Origin: Candidatus Accumulibacter phosphatis | GTDB taxonomy: Bacteria > Pseudomonadota > Gammaproteobacteria > Burkholderiales > Rhodocyclaceae | Direction of reading: 5' to 3' | Length of the DNA: 64,000 bases | Assembly: GCF_012939955.1 (NCBI RefSeq) | Contig: NZ_SPMY01000025.1 | Span: forward strand, 130,270-194,269 | In this document: piece by piece, positions 7,307 to 16,364 of the stretch | How positions within the stretch are numbered: the stretch's first letter is position 1 | How the letters are laid out: every line of letters begins with the position of its first letter | Made by a program: the position numbers and the translations under genes | The notes under the pieces: model-generated | Told to the model about the DNA's origin: nothing | Databases searched by the model: none | What the model saw: the letters and a program-made list of their open reading frames with translations, nothing else

Positions 7307-9913
7307 TTAACGCCGCCCACCAAAACGGCCGCCGAAGCCGCCGCCAAAACGGCCACCGAAGCCACCGCCGCCAAAGCGGTCGCCGCCGCCCCAGCCACCG
7401 CCGCCAAAGCGATCGCCGTCAGCGAAGCCGCCAGCGCTATAGTGGCTTTCAGCGTTGCTGCGCGCCTGCTGGTTAGTATCGGCCCAGGAGGTGTCGCCGC
7501 CTGCCGATTGCCAGCCGCCGGAAGCGTGTTGTTGCCAGCCGCTGTCGCTGTTGCGGTAGGCGCTGCCATCTGCGCCCGCGTAATGGTTGCCCATCACGCC
7601 GCTCGAGGTGTAGCTCTTGGTCTGTCCGGTCTGGGCATCGTAGGCCGTAGTCGTGTGCTGCGCGCCAACGCCCTCAGGGCCCGCCGTGGCGGCGGCGGTT
7701 TTCGAGATCGAGCTGCCGCCCGGGCCGCTGGCCGAGGCGCTGGAGGCGTACGAGCGCTGCCCGGTTTCGGTGTTGTAGGTGCCGCCGCGTGCGACATTGC
7801 CGCTCGTGCCGCCGGCGGTGTTGACGGTTCGGTCGTAAGCGCGCTGTGCCTGGCCGGTGTTGGGGTTGTAACTGCGACCGGCGGCGTAGGCGCCGCTGCT
7901 CCCGGTGCGCGTGTTGTTGTAAGTGCCGCGGGCGGAGCTGCCGACCTTTCCATCATCATTGGCGTACCAGCTTCGCGACCCCGAATAGACGGTGTTTCCC
8001 CAATGACCATAGACGTCGGCGCTGGTCGAGCCACAGCAGGGATAGCCCCAGTAGCCGGGGTGGTACCAGGCGCCGCCCCAGTAGGGTGCCGCCCAGGCGG
8101 CAGTTGCCAGACCGAGGCCGTAGCCATAGGCAAAGCCCACATAGGGGTTGTAGATGGGGGCCGCGGCGAGGCCCCAGGTGTAGGGCGCCGCATACCAGAC
8201 GGAGCCGATCCAGGGCGTGTAGTAGTAGCCGGTGCCATAGACGACAACGCCGTCGGAGCTGACCACGTTGCCCAGGTAGCCGGGCGTATAGCCGACGTAG
8301 ACGACCTCCTTGCTGGCACCATAGACGTGCACGTAGGTCACGTAGTGCAGCGGCGAGCTGGTCGGAATGTCATAGATCACCGGTGGAACGCTGCTGGCGA
8401 CGAACCACGGGCCGGTGAGGCTGCTGGCCGTAAACCAGACGCCTGCCTGGACAGCGAAATAGCTGCTTGGCGTCACCTGGATGATCGGTACTTCGGCGTT
8501 GCTGACGTAGCGCAAGGGCGTGGCGTCGATGGCCTGGAACTGCGGTGCGCCATCAAACACCGGCGTGAATTTTGGCCCATTGCTCAGCGGCACGTTGGCG
8601 GTGTGCGGAATCGAGTTGGCAATCAGAGTTTCCTGCGCCTGCGGTGTGCCGGCCACCGAGGCGAGAACGACGCCAGCCGGTGCGCTCCCGGGGATGCGGC
8701 TGAAGTCGGCGGGCAAGGCATTCGCGGCCGTGTAGGTCCACGGGCCGGACAAGGCCGAGGCGCGGTACCAGCGTCCTGAGAGGAGGGTGTAGTAATCGTT
8801 GTTGGCGGTATTCACCAGCACGTCGGCAGTCGTGTTTTCTGCCCACAGCAAGCCGGTGCCGGTGATCGGCACGAAGTTGGGCGGCCCCTTGAAGACGATC
8901 AACTCAGCGGGTACCTGTCTGACGTAGAGCGTTGGTACGCCGTTCTGCAGTGTTGGTTTCGGCTCGGCTTGCGGCCCCCCGTCAAGCAGATCGACGTGGC
9001 CTTCCTTGGCCAGTTTCTGCGCCAGTTCGTTGAGTTCGTTGAGTTCCTTGGCGCCGGGTGGTTCGCCACTGGCCAGGGTCCACGGGCCTTCGAGTGCGTC
9101 TGCCGACAGCCAGCCGTCGAAGACATGCAGGTACCAGCGGCTCGCGCCGCGGCTGCGAACGATCAGCGCCTGGGTGTTGATCACGCGCTCGAAGTGCGTA
9201 TCGGCAAGGGGCCGTATCGCCGGCGAGCCATCGATCGGCACCAGGATGGCCGGCGAATTGCTGACGATGACCTGTGGTGGTTGATTATTGACCTGCGCCG
9301 GCCGCGCTTTCACGGTGCCGGAGGCCGCCAGTTCGCCGGCGAGCAGTGGCAGCGACATGCTGGCCATGACCGTCGGCAGTTGCGTACGCAACTGGCGCAG
9401 GACATCGAGTCCGTGATCTGGGAGCGTCGGAAAGCTGGCCCGGCTCAGGCTGAGGTCTTCCAGTGCGACACTTTGTGTGAGGCGATCGACGCCAGTGCGT
9501 GCGCTGCCCCAGATCACCCCGAAAGCTGGTTCGCTGGCCGCTGTTTTCTTCACCGCGACGGCGGCACGGAAGTTGAGCGTGTTGCCTTGCCAGCTGTCGA
9601 CCTGCGGCAGGTAGACCAGCGCCGTGGCTCCGGCAATTTCGGCCTGGCGTGGCCAGCCATCGCTGCCTGTTGGCGGCGCCGCTGGCGGCTGCGCGGCAGC
9701 GCCCGGAACTGGCGGAACGGGCAAATTGCCCCACGAATCGGCGCTTCTTAGCGCACCGTCGAAGGCGGACTCCGGGTTCAGGGGAAGCGCATTACTCATC
9801 CCGGGGTCATCCGGAAAAGGCATCGACTGCTGGTTGGCACAGCCGATCGGGCCGGCCATGATAACGCCGATCAGGCACGCGAGAAGACGGGGTTTCGGTA
9901 GTTTGATGGTCAT
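7307..9913 (-). CDS. Large Gly-rich putative lipoprotein with repeated envelope domain
   Basis: The 868-residue protein opens with a signal sequence ending GPIGC, a weak lipobox at about Cys25, followed by an acidic/Pro-rich linker. Residues of about 120-560 contain repeats of a module with phrases such as YLPQVDSWQGN, RWYLHVFDGWLSAD-ALEGPW, LSGRWYRASALSGPW and VWFTASSLTGPWFVA. The recurring W...A..L.GPW pattern suggests four or more tandem domains. It is followed by a Tyr/Trp/Gly-rich region, a Ser/Thr/Asn repeat region, and a C-terminal tail of GGGxFGGRFGG repeats. Relatives are annotated as carbohydrate-binding family V/XII proteins, but that evidence is weak. It is convergent with the DUF2092/Asn-rich pair. 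Probable surface location; biochemical role unknown. Confidence 0.75.
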   Translation of the reverse strand: MTIKLPKPRLLACLIGVIMAGPIGCANQQSMPFPDDPGMSNALPLNPESAFDGALRSADSWGNLPVPPVPGAAAQPPAAPPTGSDGWPRQAEIAGATALVYLPQVDSWQGNTLNFRAAVAVKKTAASEPAFGVIWGSARTGVDRLTQSVALEDLSLSRASFPTLPDHGLDVLRQLRTQLPTVMASMSLPLLAGELAASGTVKARPAQVNNQPPQVIVSNSPAILVPIDGSPAIRPLADTHFERVINTQALIVRSRGASRWYLHVFDGWLSADALEGPWTLASGEPPGAKELNELNELAQKLAKEGHVDLLDGGPQAEPKPTLQNGVPTLYVRQVPAELIVFKGPPNFVPITGTGLLWAENTTADVLVNTANNDYYTLLSGRWYRASALSGPWTYTAANALPADFSRIPGSAPAGVVLASVAGTPQAQETLIANSIPHTANVPLSNGPKFTPVFDGAPQFQAIDATPLRYVSNAEVPIIQVTPSSYFAVQAGVWFTASSLTGPWFVASSVPPVIYDIPTSSPLHYVTYVHVYGASKEVVYVGYTPGYLGNVVSSDGVVVYGTGYYYTPWIGSVWYAAPYTWGLAAAPIYNPYVGFAYGYGLGLATAAWAAPYWGGAWYHPGYWGYPCCGSTSADVYGHWGNTVYSGSRSWYANDDGKVGSSARGTYNNTRTGSSGAYAAGRSYNPNTGQAQRAYDRTVNTAGGTSGNVARGGTYNTETGQRSYASSASASGPGGSSISKTAAATAGPEGVGAQHTTTAYDAQTGQTKSYTSSGVMGNHYAGADGSAYRNSDSGWQQHASGGWQSAGGDTSWADTNQQARSNAESHYSAGGFADGDRFGGGGWGGGDRFGGGGFGGRFGGGFGGRFGGRR

Positions 9914-10073
9914 GGCGTTCCTCTGCGGGGGCCGTAGATCAGGAGTTGGAATTGTGGCGGCGTAGTATGGATTGGCATGCTGGCAGGGTCAATTCGGGGT
10001 TCGCGTGCGCAGGGTTTGCGGAGCGCCTCGCGAAGGCGTGGCGTGCGTCGGCTCGGTGCTCGGGAATCCAGGC

Positions 10074-11505
10074 TCAGAGCAGTGGGCTGAGTACCTGCAC
10101 TGCATTTTCCAGGCGGCGGCGCCAGTCTGGCCGGCCGCGCCAGCGCGCCAGCTGCAGTGCTTGCGATTTGCTCTCGTACTGGCTTTGCATGGCGCGTGCC
10201 GTGGCCGCGAATGCAGGGTCGTAGGTGAGCATCGAGACTTCGAAGTTCAACTCGAAGCTGCGCAGGTCGAGGTTGACCGTTCCGAAGATGGTGATCTCTT
10301 CATCGACGACCATGCTCTTGGTGTGCAGCAGGCCGGCACGGAAACGGAGAATGGTGATGCCTACTTCCAGCAGGTCCTCGACGTAGGCGTTGCTGGCGTA
10401 GCGGACCAGCGTCGAGTCGATTTTTTCGGGTACGATGAGGATCACCCGTACGCCGCGTATGGCGGCCGAGCGCAGCGCCGTGAGCAGCGTTTCGCTGGGA
10501 ATGAAATAGGGCGTCGTCAGGACGATTTCGCGCCTGGCGGCATAGAGTGCGGCGACCAGCAGTTGTTCGATGTGCTGCGTGGACGACTGTGGTCCGGAGG
10601 GGAATATCTGCACGTGGCTGTCACCGGCAGGGGCCAGTTCGAGGGGGGGGCGGCGGCGCGAAGGGGGTTCCGGTCTGCAGGGCGGTGAGCGAGAGTGAAA
10701 CCGATTCCAGTATCCACGCCGCCGGTCCTTCTATGCGCACCATCGCGTCAACCCACTCGCCGACGCCGGCGTCCTGTTTGAAGAAGCGGGGGTCGGCGAT
10801 GTTCATGCTGCCGGTGTAGGCGATGCGGCGGTCGATGACCGCGATTTTGCGGTGGTCGCGGAGGTCGAAGCGGACAAACAAGGCGCGTAGCGGATTGACC
10901 GGCAGGATTTCAACGATGTTCACGCCCGCGTCACGGAGTCGGCCAAGTGCTTCACTCTTGAAAAAAGAGCGGCTGCCGAGTGAGTCCATCAGCGTCGAGC
11001 AGGGGACGCCGCGTTGCGCCGCGCGGACCAGCGCGGCGACCAGATCGTCCACAAAGCCGCCCGAGCTCCAGATATAGAACTCCAGATGGACCGAGCCGCG
11101 GGCAGCATCAATGTCGGCGATCAGCGCGCGCATGATCGAGCTGCTGTCGGTCAGCAGTTGCAGGCGATGGCCTCCCATCAGAGGCAGTCCGGCCGAGCCG
11201 GTGGCAAGCCTGCTGACGCTCTCCGCACCGGTACTCAGCACGCCGGGGTCGACCAGGGTCGACGCCGGGATGTCCTGCGCCCAGAGCAGCAACTGCGGTT
11301 GCATGGCGATCGCCCGATCCATCCAGGTCTTGCCGAGACGGCGTTCGCCGATCAGGAGATACATCAGGACGCCGACAGCGGGAATCGTAATCACCAGCAG
11401 CAGCCATGCCAGTGCTGTTCCGTGCGAGGTCCGCCGGGAAAAGATGCGCAGTGAAACCGCTATCACGGCGATCAAGTGCAGGACAGTGAGAAGATCGAAG
11501 ACCAT
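10074..11505 (-). CDS. cls: Cardiolipin synthase (frame broken by a G/C run)
   Basis: Two frames together give one full phospholipase-D-type synthase of about 476 residues. The first part (11505 to about 10650) has two N-terminal membrane helices (LLTVLHLIAVIAVSLRIF, AWLLLVITIPAVGVLMYLL) and the first HKD motif (HRKIAVID). The second part (ending 10074) has TTPYFIPSE and the second HKD motif (HTKSMVVD) followed by GTVNLDLRSFELNFE. The frame breaks at an 8-base G run on the plus strand (10643-10650). Seven bases would join the parts as PPPP-LELAPAGDSHVQIFPSGPQ. The enzyme condenses two phosphatidylglycerols, or a related donor pair, into cardiolipin at the inner membrane. Most likely a sequencing error, though a real poly-G variant cannot be excluded. 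Confidence 0.88.
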
Positions 11506-11736
11506 GCGGCGGAGTATGAGACGCTCGCCCCTGTGCGGTCAACAAGCCGTCTCCGCGCGACGCCCGATACGGCGCTGCGTCCCTGCTGCCGCCAGAAGGT
11601 GATCGATCATCTGTGCTAATCTGCCGGCGTTTGTCGGGTCGTGCTGTGCAATCTCTGTCGTCAGCCAAGCCGAGGCAGGAGTTGCACAAGATTCGCCAGG
11701 CCGTGAGTTGGGCCATCAACAAAGGAGAGAGGCACC

Positions 11737-12063
11737 ATGAGAACTGCTGATCGCTATCGATTGTGCGTGGCGCCGGCTGTCCTGCTCGCCTGCCTGCTGG
11801 CGGCTGCCAGTGCGGTCGCGCAGGGCAACGCTGTCGTTCCGGATCCGGTCTTGTCGCCGGGCGCCATCGCGCCCGACCCGGCACTCTCTCCGGAACAGAT
11901 GAACCCGCCACCGGTGCCGTCGGTCGACGCGGTCCGACCAGACGCGGCACTGTCGCCGGAGCAGGATCAGGGCGGGACGGTGCTTTCTCCGGATGCGGTC
12001 GCTCCCGACGCCGCACTGTCGCCGGAAGAGACCACGGAGGAACCCGCCCTGTCACCCGATTGA
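11737..12063 (+). CDS. Small secreted protein with Pro-rich PDxALSPE repeats
   Basis: The 108-residue protein has a clear signal peptide (MRTADRYRLC, then a hydrophobic Ala/Leu core ending ASAVAQG). The rest is a degenerate tandem repeat of about 15-20 residues, each ending in LSP(E/D/G): PDPVLSPG, PDPALSPE, PDAALSPE, TVLSPDA, PDAALSPE, PALSPD. Such Pro-rich, acidic, low-complexity sequence should be disordered in the periplasm. An AAAGGAGAG ribosome site precedes the ATG. It heads a run of three envelope genes up to 13095 with separate spacings. I recognise no family and assign no function. Confidence 0.65.
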   Translation: MRTADRYRLCVAPAVLLACLLAAASAVAQGNAVVPDPVLSPGAIAPDPALSPEQMNPPPVPSVDAVRPDAALSPEQDQGGTVLSPDAVAPDAALSPEETTEEPALSPD

Positions 12064-12137
12064 CTGCAAGTAACGGCAAGGACCTGACGTACAATACCGC
12101 CTGCCATGCAGGTCAATAACCCCAAGGAGGTGTCTAG

Positions 12138-12581
12138 ATGTTCCAGAAAGTTTCGTCCTACGTTTCGACCCTGGTGCTGGTTCTGGCACTCGCCGCTTGC
12201 GCCACACCCGGAGCACAGCCGGGTCAAATGGAAATACGCGCGGGCGTCGTCGAACAGATCATTAATACCGAGTTGTCCAGCGATCACCATTCGGGTATTG
12301 GTGCTGTCGTCGGCGGCCTTGCCGGTCTCGGAGTCGGCAGTCTGATTGGTGCCGGCACCGGTCGCGACGTGGCGATGGTCCTGGGTGCCGTGGGTGGTGC
12401 CGTCGCCGGTCACGAAATCCAGAAGAAGTACGACAAGCCGATTCCGGCACAGCAGGTGATCGTTCGCGTTGGCAGTGGTGTACTGGTGTCGGTGACGCAG
12501 CCTGTCAACCCCGCCATCGGCAAGGGGCAGCGCGTCTTCATCGAAGGCAGCGGCGAGGACGCACGCGTCGTTCCGCGTTGA
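12138..12581 (+). CDS. Glycine-zipper outer-membrane lipoprotein, SlyB/Pcp-like
   Basis: The 147-residue protein has a lipoprotein signal peptide with lipobox LAAC at Cys21. It then has a short linker, the glycine-zipper segment (GIGAVVGGLAGLGVGSLIGA, residues of about 53-72, followed by a second hydrophobic stretch AMVLGAVGGAVAG), and a C-terminal beta region with QQVIVRVGSGVLVSVTQP. This is the usual architecture of the SlyB/Pcp 17-kDa lipoprotein family. It should be anchored in the outer membrane and may span or stabilise it. AAGGAGG is placed well before the ATG. The glycine zipper replaces an enzymatic motif, so the role is structural rather than catalytic. Confidence 0.85.
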   Translation: MFQKVSSYVSTLVLVLALAACATPGAQPGQMEIRAGVVEQIINTELSSDHHSGIGAVVGGLAGLGVGSLIGAGTGRDVAMVLGAVGGAVAGHEIQKKYDKPIPAQQVIVRVGSGVLVSVTQPVNPAIGKGQRVFIEGSGEDARVVPR

Positions 12582-12648
12582 GCGTGAATTGACCGTCGGG
12601 TGTCGGCCTGGCACGCCGGTCGACACCCCTGATTCAGATCCCGGATAA

Positions 12649-13095
12649 ATGACCATGCCCTTTCCTGTCGCGAAACCTGACGCGTCTCGTTACGAACGAA
12701 GCTCGGGGGCCTTCCTTTTGCCTGCCAGGGCGATTGCCGGTGCTGTGCTGAGTGCGCTGCTCATTGGCGGATGCGCGCCCGATGCTTTTCTGCCCGACGC
12801 CCCGTATGAAGACTTTCTCAATCGGGTTCAGAGCAAATGCCTGTATCAGAGGATCGGCAACGTCGAAATCACTTCCGACTTCCTGCAGACGCCATATTTC
12901 CTGGACCTGACGTCGCGCTTCTACAACGGCGAGATCCCCCAGGCAGCCTTCGTCGAGAACCTCCAGGGAGCTTATTCTGCAGAGCCCGGTTCGCCGGGCG
13001 TGAACTGCCTGCTTGCCCAGATGCCGTCGCAGGGCGGGCCCGTGCCACCGGCGATGGGTGGTCCGCTACCGCCGGCGATGGGCGGTACGCGCTAG
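12649..13095 (+). CDS. Putative lipoprotein of unknown function
   Basis: The 148-residue protein has a long N-terminal segment and a hydrophobic core (AIAGAVLSALLIGGC) ending in a lipobox-like LIGGC at about Cys43. The mature part has two further cysteines (SKCLYQ, VNCLLAQ), a helix-rich middle, and a Pro/Gly repeat tail (GGPVPPAMGGPLPPAMGG). ATG codons at 12649 and 12655 are both possible starts. I do not recognise the family. It follows the glycine-zipper lipoprotein by 67 bp in the same direction and precedes the octaheme cytochrome, so it belongs to an envelope-protein neighbourhood. Confidence 0.6.
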   Translation: MTMPFPVAKPDASRYERSSGAFLLPARAIAGAVLSALLIGGCAPDAFLPDAPYEDFLNRVQSKCLYQRIGNVEITSDFLQTPYFLDLTSRFYNGEIPQAAFVENLQGAYSAEPGSPGVNCLLAQMPSQGGPVPPAMGGPLPPAMGGTR

Positions 13096-13235
13096 TCCGA
13101 GCAGTGCATTGGCGGCACTAGCTGCCGCCCCCTTGACGATCCGCATCGGCCGATTCCGCCGATGCGCTGGCGAAGCGGCACTCGAGCACGACAGCCTCTG
13201 ACGAATTTTCCGGCTGACAGAGCACGCACAGAACA

Positions 13236-15701
13236 ATGAGCAAACGATCCAGAACGAATCCCGGCGCGCCCGCCACGCCTCCCGCCGCCTTACCTGCAGC
13301 CCCAGTCGTCAAGCCGGCAAGACCGAAAACATTCTTGCTGGTCGTGGGTCTGGCGCTGCTGCTGGTCATTGCCGCAAGTATCTTCATCGCCATGCGTCAG
13401 GATGCGGCGCAGCCGACGTCGCAGGCACCTGTCGCGCCGCTTGCCACCTCGGAGCAGCAGCCGTCACGCTTGCCATTACCTGTTGCAGCGCCTGCTGCCG
13501 CCAGCTACGTCGGGGCAAGCCGCTGCCAGAGCTGCCACGAGAGCGAATTCAGGGCCTGGAACGGTTCGCACCATCAACTCGCCATGCAGGACGCCACGGC
13601 AGCCACCGTGCTCGGTGACTTTGCCGATGCCAGCTTCAACTACCAGGGTGTCGCGTCGACCTTCTTCAAGAGCGCCGATGGCCAGTTCATGGTGCGTACC
13701 GATGGCCCCGACGGCAAACTCAGCGACTACCCGATCAGCTACACCTTCGGCGTCTATCCACTGCAACAGTATCTGATCGCTTTCCCCGGCGGGCGCTATC
13801 AGACGCTGCCGATTGCCTGGGACGCGCGGCCGAAAAGTGAAGGCGGGCAGCGCTGGTTCCACCTCTATCCCGAGCAGACGATTGACCACACCGATCCGCT
13901 GCACTGGACCGGCATCTATCAGAACTGGGCGCTGCAGTGTGCCGAGTGCCATTCGACCAATTTGCGCAAAGGCTACGATGCCGCCAGCAACACTTACCAC
14001 ACCACTTACAGCGAAATCAACGTCGCCTGCGAGTCCTGCCACGGCCCCGCTTCGGCGCATGTCGATTGGGCCAGCAAGGCCAAGCCCCCTTACGCCGCGC
14101 AGGACGACAAGGGTTTGCCATCGCTGAAGAGCCGCTGGAACGAGGCCTGGAAATTCCCCGCCGAGGGCGCAAAATTCGCCGTGCGTGCGCAGCCGGCCGA
14201 CCCCGCGGGCATGAACAGCTGCGGCGCTTGCCACTCGCGTCGCTCGACCCTCAGCGAAGGCGGCAAGGCCGGCGCGGTGCTCGAAGATAGTCACCGCCTG
14301 GCGATGCTCACCGCGCCCAACTACCACCCCGACGGGCAGCAGCGTGAAGAAGTCTATGTCTGGGGCTCTTTCCTGCAGAGCAAGATGCACCAGAATGGCG
14401 TGACTTGCATGGACTGCCACGAACCGCATTCGCAGAAACTGCGCGCCGAAGGCAATGCACTGTGCACGCGTTGCCATCTGGCCAGCGAGTTCGACGTGGC
14501 CAAGCACCATCAGCACCAGGCCGGCGGCAAAGGTGCGCAGTGCGTTAGCTGTCACATGCCGAGCCAGAACTACATGGTCGTCCACGCCCGGCCCGATCAC
14601 AGCCTGCGCATACCGCGCCCAGACCTCTCTATCTCGCTGGGCAGCCCAAATGCCTGTACTCAGTGCCACACCGACAAGCAGCCCGACTGGGCAGCCACCA
14701 GCATGGACAAATGGTACGGCAAGGCCTGGCGTGAGCGCCCGCATTACGGCAGCACCCTGCACGCTGGCGAGACGCAAGGTGTGCGCGCCCTGCCAAGGCT
14801 GCTGGAACTGGCCAGCAGCCCGGCAGCGCCGGCCATCGTCAGGGCCACCGCGGCGACCCTGGCACAGCCCTACGTCAATCCCGGCACGCTGCCGGCTACG
14901 CGTGCGCTGCTCCAGGATGCTGATCCCTCAGTGCGCATCGCCGCTCTCGGCATGCTGGCGCCGGTCGACCCGCTGAATCGCGTGCTTGGCGCTTCCGCCT
15001 TGCTTTCCGACCCGGTCCTCGGCGTGCGCATCGAGGCCGCAAGTCTCCTCGCCGACGTGCCCGATAGCCAGATCCCCTCGGCTCGGCGCGCAGCACGCGA
15101 AGCCGCCTTGCAGGAATACGAGGCGGCGCTGAAGCTGGAGGCCGACTGGCCATCGGGTAATGTCAATCTCGGCAACCTGCGCTTGCGCCAGGGACGTGTC
15201 GACGCGGCTGTCGCTGCCTTCCAGAGGGCGATCATGCTCGATCCGCAGGCGGTCGGCGCCTATGTCAATCTGGCCGATACCTGGCGCCAGCAGGGGCGCG
15301 AGTCGGAGGCCGAAAAGATCTTGCGCGATGGTCTCGTGGTGCTGCCACGCAACGCCGACTTGCACCACGCCCTGGGCCTGCTGCTGACCCGCAAGGGGGA
15401 GAGCGCCGCGGCGCTGCAGGAATTCGGCGAAGCCGCCCGGCTGGCGCCGGACAACGCGCGCTACGCCTATGTAAAAGCCATTGCCCTGCACTCCGCCGGC
15501 AAGCGCGCCGAAGCCCTGGCGCTGCTGCGCGCCGCCAATAAACGTCACCCGAGTGATCTCGAGATCCTCAGTGCGCTGATCTCGATGAATCGTGAGGCGG
15601 GCGACCGGCGGGCGGCACTAAGCTACGCCAGGACAGCCGCCGAGCTTCTGCCCGACGACCAGAGCGTGAAGCAACTGCTGAGCGAGTTGGAAGGCCGTTA
15701 A
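13236..15701 (+). CDS. Membrane-anchored octaheme c-type cytochrome with HEAT and TPR domains
   Basis: The 821-residue protein has a single N-terminal membrane helix (residues of about 32-52), a Pro/Ala linker, and eight CXXCH haem-binding motifs: CQSCH (97-101), CAECH, CESCH, CGACH, CMDCH, CTRCH, CVSCH and CTQCH, the last near 480. Residues of about 510-620 look like HEAT-type helical repeats (QDADPSVRIAALGMLAPVD and similar), and residues of about 625-815 carry TPR repeats. The haem domain should be periplasmic after haem attachment. The C-terminal repeats would mediate protein contacts. Similar multihaem-TPR proteins are reported in many Proteobacteria without an assigned reaction. Neighbouring genes are envelope proteins, with no quinol oxidase or reductase subunit nearby. 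Confidence 0.88.
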   Translation: MSKRSRTNPGAPATPPAALPAAPVVKPARPKTFLLVVGLALLLVIAASIFIAMRQDAAQPTSQAPVAPLATSEQQPSRLPLPVAAPAAASYVGASRCQSCHESEFRAWNGSHHQLAMQDATAATVLGDFADASFNYQGVASTFFKSADGQFMVRTDGPDGKLSDYPISYTFGVYPLQQYLIAFPGGRYQTLPIAWDARPKSEGGQRWFHLYPEQTIDHTDPLHWTGIYQNWALQCAECHSTNLRKGYDAASNTYHTTYSEINVACESCHGPASAHVDWASKAKPPYAAQDDKGLPSLKSRWNEAWKFPAEGAKFAVRAQPADPAGMNSCGACHSRRSTLSEGGKAGAVLEDSHRLAMLTAPNYHPDGQQREEVYVWGSFLQSKMHQNGVTCMDCHEPHSQKLRAEGNALCTRCHLASEFDVAKHHQHQAGGKGAQCVSCHMPSQNYMVVHARPDHSLRIPRPDLSISLGSPNACTQCHTDKQPDWAATSMDKWYGKAWRERPHYGSTLHAGETQGVRALPRLLELASSPAAPAIVRATAATLAQPYVNPGTLPATRALLQDADPSVRIAALGMLAPVDPLNRVLGASALLSDPVLGVRIEAASLLADVPDSQIPSARRAAREAALQEYEAALKLEADWPSGNVNLGNLRLRQGRVDAAVAAFQRAIMLDPQAVGAYVNLADTWRQQGRESEAEKILRDGLVVLPRNADLHHALGLLLTRKGESAAALQEFGEAARLAPDNARYAYVKAIALHSAGKRAEALALLRAANKRHPSDLEILSALISMNREAGDRRAALSYARTAAELLPDDQSVKQLLSELEGR

Positions 15702-16037
15702 GGCGATTGCCGGAAACGAACGTACCAGATTGCGCCGGATTTTCGGTCGGCTTCAAGGCGCGACAACAGGCGCATAGTCGAACTATGTAACTGTTTTCGT
15801 AACACAGAAGACGGGCGAGAAGACAAGCAAGATGGTATGTTCTTTGACAGAAATCGCCGAAGACCATTCGATCAATTTCTTCAGCCCTTAGCCGACTTCC
15901 CATCGCCTGGCCCATTACCGCTTTTATGTGCGCCATTAGGCATTGTGGAGAGGCACTCATTTTTCCTCCACATTTGCTGCTCAGAATGTCTCCATTGGCC
16001 GGCCGATGGATGTCTGCCAAAGCACAGGAGCGATCTG
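15702..16037. other. Intergenic region of 336 bp, no gene seen
   Basis: I see no convincing gene here. The only structure is a short palindrome, CATAGT (15773-15778) with ACTATG (15782-15787), in a stretch that reads like a decayed or non-coding segment. The 3' part supplies the ribosome site of the next small gene. Confidence 0.5.
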
Positions 16038-16319
16038 ATGATAAATGTAAGACAAATTTTGGCGCGCTCAAGCTTGATGGCTGCTCTCGCGTGCTTTTCC
16101 GGCCTGCTTTTAGCGCAAGCGCCTGAGGGTCAAGGGGGGCCGCGCAAACCGCCGCAGGAAGCACTTGATGCCTGCAAGTCATTGAGCGCTGGCCAGGAGT
16201 GCGGTTTTACCTCCCCGCAGGGAAGCGTCAAAGGTTCCTGCTGGGCTCCCGAAGACAAACCGCTGGCGTGCAAGCCGAAGGATGAGCCGAGCCGCGGATC
16301 CCAAGCAAAAAATCAATAA
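16038..16319 (+). CDS. Small secreted Cys-containing protein
   Basis: The 93-residue protein starts MINVRQILARSSLMAALACF with a signal peptide that ends near LLLAQAPEG. The mature part is short and hydrophilic, with four cysteines in two pairs: DACKSLSAGQECGF and GSCWAPEDKPLACKPK. This spacing suggests two disulfides. The ATG at 16038 is preceded by CAGGAG; longer in-frame extensions upstream have no signal-peptide logic. It is 45 bp upstream of the EF-hand gene and may be co-transcribed with it. A similar Cys pattern occurs in small proteins beside EF-hand genes, as I recall, but I assign no function. Confidence 0.65.
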   Translation: MINVRQILARSSLMAALACFSGLLLAQAPEGQGGPRKPPQEALDACKSLSAGQECGFTSPQGSVKGSCWAPEDKPLACKPKDEPSRGSQAKNQ

Positions 16320-16364
16320 ACAGCCTGATACGGGTCGTCGTACAGGATTGAAAAGGAGTTCATC

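Noticed and set aside
7187..8779. 530-residue Ala/Gly/Val-rich frame on the plus strand
   Set aside because: Shadow of the lipoprotein gene on the minus strand, whose Trp/Tyr/Gly modules and signal peptide make biological sense.
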